The notes under the pieces were generated by a model. It was given only the letters and a program-made list of their open reading frames with translations, had not been told where the DNA came from and did not search any database. DNA of 64,000 nucleotides from an uncultured delta proteobacterium (GTDB lineage Bacteria > Desulfobacterota > Desulfobulbia > Desulfobulbales > Desulfocapsaceae), in the NCBI GenBank assembly GCA_903875445.1, contig CAIQWD010000116.1:62001-126000 (forward strand), written 5' to 3'. The translations under genes and the position numbers were made by a program. This document shows positions 35,071 through 42,519 of the stretch, in pieces; position 1 is the stretch's first letter, and each line of letters begins with the position of its first letter.

Positions 35071-35280
35071 TTATGTCTCACTATCAGCTTTCTTCGCCTT
35101 TATCCAACCCACCCTTATAAAATACTGCTGCCCGCTATCCCGCCATCGAGAACATTGGTCGTCAGTTCGTTTTTGCGGATAGTTTGTCGACCCTCCCTTA
35201 TCTACGCGACAAACCCCTGAGTCTATGTCGTCGAGGCGATAAAACTTACAGCTTAGGCAGTAACCTTTGGCATCCTTCAT
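35071..35280 (-). CDS. Small four-cysteine protein
   Basis: The 69 residues carry cysteines at 8, 11, 24 and 43 (CLSC, GVCRVD, DDQCSRW). This C-x2-C-x12-C-x18-C pattern, ending in CxxW and preceded by two aspartates, resembles many tiny uncharacterised metal-binding proteins. Zinc or an iron-sulfur centre would fit; I cannot choose between them. It is cytoplasmic by appearance and lies 23 bases after bioD on the same strand, so it may be at the end of the biotin operon, though no role in biotin synthesis is suggested by sequence. Confidence 0.6.
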   Translation of the reverse strand: MKDAKGYCLSCKFYRLDDIDSGVCRVDKGGSTNYPQKRTDDQCSRWRDSGQQYFIRVGWIKAKKADSET

Positions 35281-35303
35281 TTTGACCCATCCATTGCATG
35301 GAG

Positions 35304-36020
35304 TTACACCCTCATGCCTGCATTTCTATTTGAAAAATATTGAAAAAAATCTGGGTGTTCTCCGGTCTGTTCATAAAATTTAATAGGCAACAAGTCGATA
35401 ATTGGCCCAAGAAAACCATATTTCTTCAGATATCTGCCAAACACCTCTCGTGAATCTTCGATTATTCTTGGATCGGTTTCTGCCAATCGATTATAGATAA
35501 TCGCTATGACTTCGATCTTTCGGTGGCTAGCAAGTTCCAGAGCACTCAAGGTATGATTTATCGACCCAAGCCGTGAACTGGTCACCAGAATCAAGGGATA
35601 TTTTTCTGCTTCCAGATAATCGAGCAATGTAAAATCTTCGACAAGAGGCACAGCAAGGCCCCCAGCCCCCTCCAGGAAGACGACATCGTAAAGCGTCATA
35701 AGTTTGGCTGTGCTTTGCCGGAGCACAGTACAGTCTATAGTTCGCCCTTCCAGCTTTGCCGCAAGATGTGGGGAACAGGGCACGGGAAAAACATACGGAC
35801 AGGTAAGACCGCGATGATCCACGGGTAAAAGTTCGATGTCCATGAGTTGCCGGTGACGAATAATGTCTTCACTTATGCCGACACAACCGGTTTGCACGAT
35901 TTTCTGGGTGATGGTTTTTATACCGTGGTCTGCAAATGAACGCGCCAGAAGTCCGGTGGCAATGGTTTTACCGATATCGGTATCGATTCCGCAGACACAG
36001 TATACTTTGGCAAGAGTCAT
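35304..36020 (-). CDS. bioD: Dethiobiotin synthetase
   Basis: I prefer the ATG at 36020 (MTLAKVYCV) to the track's GTG at 36026, because it overlaps the bioC stop as ATGA and has GAGGTG upstream. The 238-residue protein has the P-loop VCGIDTDIGKTIATG, the substrate lysine region QKIVQTGC, and FLEGAGGLAVPL. It closes the ureido ring of dethiobiotin from 7,8-diaminopelargonate, CO2 and ATP. It is the last biotin gene in the operon. Confidence 0.95.
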   Translation of the reverse strand: MTLAKVYCVCGIDTDIGKTIATGLLARSFADHGIKTITQKIVQTGCVGISEDIIRHRQLMDIELLPVDHRGLTCPYVFPVPCSPHLAAKLEGRTIDCTVLRQSTAKLMTLYDVVFLEGAGGLAVPLVEDFTLLDYLEAEKYPLILVTSSRLGSINHTLSALELASHRKIEVIAIIYNRLAETDPRIIEDSREVFGRYLKKYGFLGPIIDLLPIKFYEQTGEHPDFFQYFSNRNAGMRV

Positions 36021-36811
36021 ACGCACCTCTTCCTCTTTTTCTCGGCAATAACGAAGGTGGAAATATATGTGAGAGGAAGACCATCGTCGGATGAAAACTG
36101 CTCAACGTAGCGCCGTTCAAATTCTTTCAGTTGTCCGAGATTCCATCTCTCGCGATCCACCCCTCCTACCCCGGTTTGCCGGATGTGACGCAATACCGCC
36201 CTAACTGAAGGGAAAAAGAGGCACCTGCTTTCCGAATGCATGCTTATCACCTGAAAGTGGTCGGTGAGCATGGTGGCAAGCTCTTCGTTCGTATGATACC
36301 TAAGGCCTCGACCGGTAAGGGCACTTATCTCCTTCATGGTTCCCGGGCTGAAAATGGAAAAGGCCAGATGGCTCCCATCCTTTAATGCCGTCGCTATATT
36401 TCCGAGAAGAACTGGCAAATCGGCCATCCACTGAAAGGTCGATGAGGAGATCACCAGATCGAGATTTTTCGGTAAGAGAGCCCTTTCGATATCGCCGGTA
36501 AGGATCTGCACCCGTCCGACCTGCTTTGCTATGCGCTTCTCGGTAAGCGTGCAAAAATCGGCAACGAGGTCATTAATAAAGAGAGTGTCGATCGGCACCG
36601 ATTCACTCAGAATTTCGGTGAGATTGCCGGTGCAGCAGCCTATTTCCAGCACTCGTGAAGAGTCGACATGGGTAAAGCGTTGAAGAATCGCGATGAGTTG
36701 CCGACTGATCTCTTTCTGGACAATGGCACTCTCTTCATAGGTCGCCGCACTGGCCTGAAAACAGCTGGCAACGTGTTCTTTATCAAGATTATCCGAATGG
36801 CCTTTTTCCAA
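36017..36811 (-). CDS. bioC: Malonyl-[acyl-carrier protein] O-methyltransferase
   Basis: This 264-residue class I SAM methyltransferase begins with VASCFQASAATYEESAIVQK, typical of BioC, and has the SAM motif RVLEIGCCTGNLTEIL and the later LVISSSTFQWMADL. BioC methylates malonyl-ACP so that it can enter fatty acid elongation and become pimeloyl-ACP methyl ester. Its partner esterase here is BioG, encoded 24 bases upstream. It overlaps bioD by four bases. Confidence 0.93.
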   Translation of the reverse strand: MEKGHSDNLDKEHVASCFQASAATYEESAIVQKEISRQLIAILQRFTHVDSSRVLEIGCCTGNLTEILSESVPIDTLFINDLVADFCTLTEKRIAKQVGRVQILTGDIERALLPKNLDLVISSSTFQWMADLPVLLGNIATALKDGSHLAFSIFSPGTMKEISALTGRGLRYHTNEELATMLTDHFQVISMHSESRCLFFPSVRAVLRHIRQTGVGGVDRERWNLGQLKEFERRYVEQFSSDDGLPLTYISTFVIAEKKRKRCV

Positions 36812-36835
36812 AATACAGCACCAGTGTCCTTGGTT

Positions 36836-37519
36836 TTAAAATTGGGTTGCAGAATCGGCAGAAAGCAGCAAATGATCCCAGCTTTGCCAAAGATAAAAGA
36901 GAAAATGGAATCCGGCAATTTCCGTTATCTGCTTCCCGGACCAGAACCGTCGCTGGTTTTCCGAAGGCACAATCCAATCGTACTCGGCAATGATAATCTT
37001 ATCGTATATTGATCGCTTGACCGAAATGCATTCAACGGCCTTTTGCAGGGCGGCCAATTCATCACACTGTTCGACCGGCGAGCGCTGGGGTTGTCGCATT
37101 AAAAACATCTTCAGATTGGTATTCTCCCGACACATCCGTCGATAGAATTTCATCCTGGTGGTCTCATTAAAGCCGGAAAGCGTCTCGGCAAATATCTTCT
37201 CCGGAATACCCAACTTGTCATCGACCGGACAAAGTGTACCATTTATAGCGATGGCACGATGCAAAAGTCCGGCCGATTCGGAAAAAAGCTTTTGACCAAC
37301 CCAGACTCCCATCGACCAGCTTATCAGCGCCACTTGCCGATAGCCATGTATAATGTCTTCAATAGGCTGCGGAGGGATAAGGTCACGATAATCGTAGAAC
37401 ATATACACATCATACTCACTGCTTGTCAGCGGTTGAAAGGGGGTGCCATCCATTCCCCAGCCATTGCAAAAAATTATGAGCTTCTCCCTTCCCGCCTTGT
37501 GCAACCACGATCCTTTCAT
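36836..37519 (-). CDS. bioG: Pimeloyl-ACP methyl ester esterase BioG (DUF452)
   Basis: This 227-residue alpha/beta-hydrolase-like protein of the DUF452 family has IIFCNGWGMDGTPF near the N-terminus, YDYRDL, and the nucleophile elbow ALISWSMGVWVG with serine in SWSMG. BioG replaces BioH in some bacteria; it removes the methyl ester from pimeloyl-ACP methyl ester and so ends the BioC cycle. It sits between bioF (ATGA overlap of four bases) and bioC, which supports the assignment strongly. Confidence 0.92.
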   Translation of the reverse strand: MKGSWLHKAGREKLIIFCNGWGMDGTPFQPLTSSEYDVYMFYDYRDLIPPQPIEDIIHGYRQVALISWSMGVWVGQKLFSESAGLLHRAIAINGTLCPVDDKLGIPEKIFAETLSGFNETTRMKFYRRMCRENTNLKMFLMRQPQRSPVEQCDELAALQKAVECISVKRSIYDKIIIAEYDWIVPSENQRRFWSGKQITEIAGFHFLFYLWQSWDHLLLSADSATQF

Positions 37520-38718
37520 GATTTTGCTGAAAACTTGTTGTGAGACCTTTGCATAAGGCCCGCCAGATCGGAAGCGATCAATGCTATGTCGGCCTCTTTC
37601 ATATCCGCAGTCAGCGACAAGCGGAAACGCGATGTCCCTTCCGGCACCGTCGGCGGCCTAACCGGAAAAATCAAATAGCCCATCTCCTGCATTGCCTCGG
37701 CGAGAACCACCGCCAACGCATCATCGCCTAACATTACCGGCACGATATTCGTCGATCCTGCGGTAACCAGATGGTTGTCTCTGAGGTTTTGCCGCAAGAT
37801 CGATGCAAGGGCCTTGAGGACGGTTCTCCGTGCACCGCAGGTGAGCATCTCTTGAAAAATGAAATGGTTCCAGAACAACACCACGGGCGGCAGCGCCGTG
37901 GTAAAAATGAGGGAACGGCTATGGTTGATGAGGTACTCCCGAAGTGTCGCCGTACAGAGAACAAAGGCGCCAACCGAAGCCAAAGCCTTACCGAAGGTCC
38001 CGACCAGAAAATCAATATCCGCCAGCTGGCCCTGTTCCTCGGCCATCCCGAGACCCAAGTTGCCATACAGACCGATGGCATGGGCTTCGTCAAGGTACAG
38101 CAAACAGTCGAAGCGTTCCTTCAAGGCAACCAACTGGGCAAGATCGGCGACATCGCCGTCCATACTGAAAACCGATTCGCTGACGATCACCACCCGGTGA
38201 AATGCCTTGCGGTACTTATCCAGGAGACCTGCCAGGTGGTCATAGTCACAATGGCGATAGCGCTTATGCTGTGCCTGACAAAGACGCATGCCGTCCATAA
38301 TCGAGGCGTGGTTCAGTTTGTCGGACAGGATGAGATCGTTTTTACCGAGCAGGGCCGGCAGGATGCCGATATTGGCATGGTAGCCGGAATTAAACAAAAG
38401 ACAGGCTTCCTTACCATAGGTGGTTCGCAAGGTTTCTTCTAGGATGTGGGCAGTTGCGCTGTCGCCGGTGAGCAACCTAGAAGATGCCGAGCCCAGACCG
38501 AAGTTATCGAGGATATTATCCGCATGCATAGCGGCATAAAATTTTTGGTGTAATTGCCTGTCACCGGCCAATCCGAGATAATCGTTGGAAGTGAGATTGA
38601 GCATTTCACGGCCCTTGTAGACAATCCGACAACCATTCCGGCCAACCAGCGGTTTCAGAGTGCGAAGGCGCCCGCCGGCCGCGAGTTGTTCAAGAGAATC
38701 CGCATAATAATCATTCAT
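37516..38718 (-). CDS. bioF: 8-amino-7-oxononanoate synthase
   Basis: With the ATG at 38718 (MNDYYADSLEQL) the protein has 400 residues and overlaps bioA as ATGA. It is an alpha-oxoamine synthase with NLTSNDYLGLAGD, GLGSASSRLLTGDS, CLLFNSGYHANIG, YLDEAHAIGLYG and the PLP-lysine segment VGTFGKALASVGAF. It condenses pimeloyl-ACP with alanine to KAPA. The track start ten residues upstream lies inside bioA and is less likely. Confidence 0.94.
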   Translation of the reverse strand: MNDYYADSLEQLAAGGRLRTLKPLVGRNGCRIVYKGREMLNLTSNDYLGLAGDRQLHQKFYAAMHADNILDNFGLGSASSRLLTGDSATAHILEETLRTTYGKEACLLFNSGYHANIGILPALLGKNDLILSDKLNHASIMDGMRLCQAQHKRYRHCDYDHLAGLLDKYRKAFHRVVIVSESVFSMDGDVADLAQLVALKERFDCLLYLDEAHAIGLYGNLGLGMAEEQGQLADIDFLVGTFGKALASVGAFVLCTATLREYLINHSRSLIFTTALPPVVLFWNHFIFQEMLTCGARRTVLKALASILRQNLRDNHLVTAGSTNIVPVMLGDDALAVVLAEAMQEMGYLIFPVRPPTVPEGTSRFRLSLTADMKEADIALIASDLAGLMQRSHNKFSAKS

Positions 38719-40013
38719 ACCGACACTTCCAATGCTACTACCCGGCAAAGTGCAGCTGTTAGGGTGCGGAGATCCGCATCATTGATAATATAGGGCGGCA
38801 TGACATAGACTAAGCGCCCGAAAGGTCGTATCCATACCCCGTTTTCGACAAAGAGGTTCTGAATCCTCGCCATGACAACCGGTCGGTCAAGCTCCACCAC
38901 GCCGATTGCCCCGAGAACCCTGACATCACTTACTCCCGGAAGATTTCGGCAGGGTTCAAGACCTTGGCGGAGACCCTCTTCAATGCGGGTGATGTTGTTT
39001 TTCCAGTCCCCGTCGAGAAGCAATTGGATGGAGCGGATAGCGACGCTGCAGGCAAGCGGATTAGCCATAAATGTCGGGCCATGCATAAAGACCCCGGGCT
39101 CACCCTGGGAAATCACATGGCCAATCTCTTCCGTTGCTAGTACCGCAGCAAGCGTCATGTAGCCGCCGGTCAAGGCCTTGCCCAGGCACAGGATATCGGG
39201 GGAAATTCCGGCATGGTCACAGCCGAACATCCTCCCGCTTCGGCCAAAGCCGGTGGCAATTTCATCGGCAATCAGCAAAACTTGGTATTCGTCGCAAAGC
39301 CTGCGTACCTTTTTCAGATACTCTGGATGATAAAACCGCATGCCGCCTGCGCCCTGAACAATGGGTTCGAGAATGACCGCACAAATCGACCGGTGATGGG
39401 TTGCCAAGAGACTCTCAAAGGAATGAATATCCGCCTCATCCCACTCATCCGTGAAACGACACCGCGGCATCTCAGCGAAAAAATATCGCGGCAGGATACC
39501 CTGATAGATCCGGTGCATACCCCCTTCCGGGTCGCATACCGCCATGGCGTGAAAGGTGTCGCCATGGTAACCGGAACGGATGGTAAGAAAGCGATTCTTG
39601 CCGGAAAGCCCCCTGGCAAAGGCATGCTGAATCGCCATTTTCATTGCCACCTCCACCGCCACCGAGCCGGAATCACAAAAGAACACCCGGTTTAGTCCGG
39701 CCGGTACGAGACCGATCAGCAACTGCGCCAGTTCGATGGCCGGACCATGCGTGAGCCCGCCGAACATGACATGGGAAAGGCGTCCCGCCTGCTCCTGCAA
39801 GGTGAGGGTGAGATGCGGATTGTTGTAACCATGGATCACCGACCACCAGGATGCCATGCCGTCAATGAGCTGACGCCCGTCACTGAGGCGAATTCGTACC
39901 CCTTCGGCAGACTCGACGAAAAAAACAGGCAGTGGATGGTCGATGGAGGTATAGGGATGCCAGATGTGGTCCCGGTCGAACTGCAGCAACTCGGCAATTT
40001 TTTTTTGATCCAC
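38715..40013 (-). CDS. bioA: Adenosylmethionine-8-amino-7-oxononanoate aminotransferase
   Basis: The preferred start is the GTG at 40013, seven bases after the bioB stop, with TAGGAG six bases upstream; this gives 432 residues. The track's 40061 start overlaps bioB. Class III aminotransferase motifs are present: HIWHPYTS, DGMASWWSVIHGYNNP, FCDSGSVAVEVAMKMA, LLIADEIATGFGRSG, and the PLP lysine in CLGKALTGGYMTL. It converts KAPA to DAPA using SAM as amino donor. Confidence 0.95.
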   Translation of the reverse strand: MDQKKIAELLQFDRDHIWHPYTSIDHPLPVFFVESAEGVRIRLSDGRQLIDGMASWWSVIHGYNNPHLTLTLQEQAGRLSHVMFGGLTHGPAIELAQLLIGLVPAGLNRVFFCDSGSVAVEVAMKMAIQHAFARGLSGKNRFLTIRSGYHGDTFHAMAVCDPEGGMHRIYQGILPRYFFAEMPRCRFTDEWDEADIHSFESLLATHHRSICAVILEPIVQGAGGMRFYHPEYLKKVRRLCDEYQVLLIADEIATGFGRSGRMFGCDHAGISPDILCLGKALTGGYMTLAAVLATEEIGHVISQGEPGVFMHGPTFMANPLACSVAIRSIQLLLDGDWKNNITRIEEGLRQGLEPCRNLPGVSDVRVLGAIGVVELDRPVVMARIQNLFVENGVWIRPFGRLVYVMPPYIINDADLRTLTAALCRVVALEVSV

Positions 40014-40020
40014 GCAGCTC

Positions 40021-41034
40021 CTACTCTTTACCCTTTTCGTCTTCAGCCAGATCAAAACCAAGGGACCGGAACATGGCGATATCCTCAGTGAGGCTGTTGC
40101 CGATGGTGGTCAGATAGTTGCCGACAATCGAGCCGTTGGCCCCGGAGGTAAAACAGCGGTGTTGCTCATCACCCAAAAGATTTCTGCCGCCGGCAAGACG
40201 AATTATCGCCAAGGGGTTGATCAACCTGAACATTGCCACACAGGTCAGCACTTCGCCGACACTGAGCGGCGTGAGGTCGGCAAACGGGGTATCCTTGATG
40301 GGAGTGAGGATATTCAAGGGGATGGAAAGAATACCCAATTCCCGTAATTCAAAGGCCATTTTTAGCCGCTGGGCAAGGCTTTCGCCCATGCCGATGATAC
40401 CGCCGGAACAGACTTCCAGGCCGGCATCTTGGGCGATTTTGATGGTTGCAACCTTTTCATCCCAGGTGTGGGTAGTGCATACCTCGGGGAAGTAGCTCCG
40501 CGCCGTCTCAAGATTACAATGGTATCTGGTTACGCCCATGTCTTTCAATTGCCGGGCCTTTTCCTTGGTAAGAAAACCCATGGAGGCGCAGAACGACAGC
40601 TTGGTTTCTTGCCGCAGCTGTTGGTAAATGTATCTAAATTCTTCGAGATTTTTCTCGGCCACCGTTCGCCCGGCAGTCACCAGGGAAAAACGCTGAACGC
40701 CATGCTGTTCATTTTCCTTGGCAAGGAAAACGGCCTTTTCTCTGTCAACCACCTCATAGCTTGCCACTTCGACATCGTAGTGGGAGGATTGCGCGCAAAA
40801 CTTGCAATCTTCACTGCATGTTCCCGATTTTGCGTTGACGATGGAGCACAGGTCGAGCCGGTTGCTGTGCAGTTTTCGACGCAATTCATCGGCGGCCTGA
40901 AACAACTCCGTTGGCTCGGCTTGCTGCACCAGTGCCATAGCTTCAGCAAATTGCAAATTCTTGCCGGATAAGATCTGCTGTAATACTTTTTTAATCACCC
41001 CGATTCTACCCACTAAATTGTATTTCAGTACCAC
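40021..41034 (-). CDS. bioB: Biotin synthase
   Basis: This radical SAM enzyme of about 330 residues has the cluster motif CSEDCKFCAQSSHY, and QRFSLVTAGRT, CNLETARSYFPEV, CSGGIIGMGES and IRLAGGRNLLGDEQ. It inserts sulfur into dethiobiotin using its [4Fe-4S] and auxiliary [2Fe-2S] clusters. The start is uncertain: the track's codon is GTG, and other in-frame GTG codons occur at 41013 and 40998, none with a strong ribosome site. It follows fabD by 34 bases. Confidence 0.94.
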   Translation of the reverse strand: MVLKYNLVGRIGVIKKVLQQILSGKNLQFAEAMALVQQAEPTELFQAADELRRKLHSNRLDLCSIVNAKSGTCSEDCKFCAQSSHYDVEVASYEVVDREKAVFLAKENEQHGVQRFSLVTAGRTVAEKNLEEFRYIYQQLRQETKLSFCASMGFLTKEKARQLKDMGVTRYHCNLETARSYFPEVCTTHTWDEKVATIKIAQDAGLEVCSGGIIGMGESLAQRLKMAFELRELGILSIPLNILTPIKDTPFADLTPLSVGEVLTCVAMFRLINPLAIIRLAGGRNLLGDEQHRCFTSGANGSIVGNYLTTIGNSLTEDIAMFRSLGFDLAEDEKGKE

Positions 41035-41068
41035 ATTCGCATTAGTCTATTGCCAACGATTTGCCCCT

Positions 41069-42022
41069 TTACAGTTCCTTGTTGATATGTTCGAGACAAC
41101 TAAGCAAGGTAGCCGGCGAGTCAAGTTGCAAGGCGGTGACCTTTGTTCCCCTCGGGATGATTTTCTTCATCATCCCTTTCAAGACTGTTTTGGGACCAAC
41201 TTCAATGAAGGTATCCACCCCATCGGCAAGCATGGCCTCGATGATTTCACACCAGCGAACCCGTGAACCGATTTGCCTGGCCATCATCTCCTTGATTTTC
41301 AGAGGGTCGCTTTCCGGGCTTGCAGAAACGTTAAAATACACCGGAATGGAAGGAACCTTGAATTCGATATTGGCCATGAAATCGGTAAAATCGGGAATAG
41401 CCGCAGCCACCAGCGGACTGTGATTGGCAACACTGACATTTAAGGGGATAACCTTTGCCCCTTTTTCTTCCGCCAACCGGCTTACTCCTTCAAGGCCGGC
41501 AAACGAGCCGGAAATAACAATCTGCTCCGGAGTATTGTGGTTAGCGGTGGTAACTACTCCCTCGCCCCGGTAACCGTCTATGATCGCATCAAGGGTCTTG
41601 ATATCGAGACCAAGAACTGCTCGCATGCCGCCGGGATTTCTCGTTCCTTCTCGTTCCATAAGGGCGCCGCGTTTACTGACCAGGCGAACGGTATCTTCGA
41701 TACTCAGTACTCCGGCGGCACAAAGTGCCGAATACTCGCCAAGGCTGTGCCCTGCCAAATAGCTTACCGCAACTTTATCCCTCAGTTCTTCCTGAAACCT
41801 CCGCCAGCAAATGAGATTTGTTATGGTTATCGCCGGTTGCAGATTGGTTGCCCGAATCAATTCCTCCATTGGCCCATCGGCACAGAGAGCACCCAAACAT
41901 ATCTCGCAAGCCGCTTCGGCCATTGCCATAAGAGCGGCGCTTGTCGTGTTTTCGTTGATAAATTCCTGTCCCATGCCCAAGAATTGTGACCCTTGGCCGG
42001 GAAACAGAACCGCTATCTTCAT
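41069..42022 (-). CDS. fabD: Malonyl-CoA-ACP transacylase
   Basis: The 317-residue FabD has FPGQGSQFLGMGQE at the N-terminus, the serine nucleophile in LAGHSLGEYSALCA, the arginine region SKRGALMEREG, and the catalytic histidine in VANHSPLV. It loads malonyl groups on acyl carrier protein for fatty acid synthesis. In this operon it also supplies the malonyl-ACP that BioC methylates. Its ATG overlaps the lspA stop by one base (TAATG). Confidence 0.95.
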   Translation of the reverse strand: MKIAVLFPGQGSQFLGMGQEFINENTTSAALMAMAEAACEICLGALCADGPMEELIRATNLQPAITITNLICWRRFQEELRDKVAVSYLAGHSLGEYSALCAAGVLSIEDTVRLVSKRGALMEREGTRNPGGMRAVLGLDIKTLDAIIDGYRGEGVVTTANHNTPEQIVISGSFAGLEGVSRLAEEKGAKVIPLNVSVANHSPLVAAAIPDFTDFMANIEFKVPSIPVYFNVSASPESDPLKIKEMMARQIGSRVRWCEIIEAMLADGVDTFIEVGPKTVLKGMMKKIIPRGTKVTALQLDSPATLLSCLEHINKEL

Positions 42023-42504
42023 TATTGTTCCCTCACTTCCTGATGTCTGACTTCAAAGATGTTTAAAATAAGAAACAAAACCGCGCCGATACAGATCGCC
42101 GAATCGGCAACATTGAATGCCGGCCAGTGGTAACGACCGACATACAGGTCGAGAAAGTCGATAACCGCCCCGAAACGCAGCCGATCAATGAGATTACCGG
42201 CAGCACCTCCGGCAATGAGAGCCAAGGCCAAAGAGTAGTACCTGTTGACCTTGCGTAACTTCAGGTAAGCTATGGTAAGACCGACCATGGCCAGCCCCCC
42301 GATGCCGAGGAAAAAATAATGCCGCCACGGTGAATCGACGTTTGCCAGTAAACTGAAGGCCGCGCCATTATTGGTGACATGCACTAAATTAAAAAAATTC
42401 GGAACAATCTCCACCGATTCATATAAGCGTAAGGAACCTACGATCCAGGCTTTGACCAGTTGATCGAAGACAATTGTACAGAGTATGACGACGAAAAATA
42501 CCAC
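42022..42504 (-). CDS. lspA: Lipoprotein signal peptidase (signal peptidase II)
   Basis: The protein has 160 residues with four membrane helices. The catalytic aspartates are in the family motifs GGAAGNLIDRLRFGAVIDFLD and FNVADSAICIG; the early DQLVKAW motif is also present. It cleaves prolipoproteins ahead of the lipid-modified cysteine in the inner membrane and should process, for example, the lipoprotein at 14.3 kb. It lies 15 bases after ileS, the common ileS-lspA pairing in bacteria. Confidence 0.95.
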   Translation of the reverse strand: MVFFVVILCTIVFDQLVKAWIVGSLRLYESVEIVPNFFNLVHVTNNGAAFSLLANVDSPWRHYFFLGIGGLAMVGLTIAYLKLRKVNRYYSLALALIAGGAAGNLIDRLRFGAVIDFLDLYVGRYHWPAFNVADSAICIGAVLFLILNIFEVRHQEVREQ

Positions 42505-42519
42505 GTTCTTCTTCCCTGT

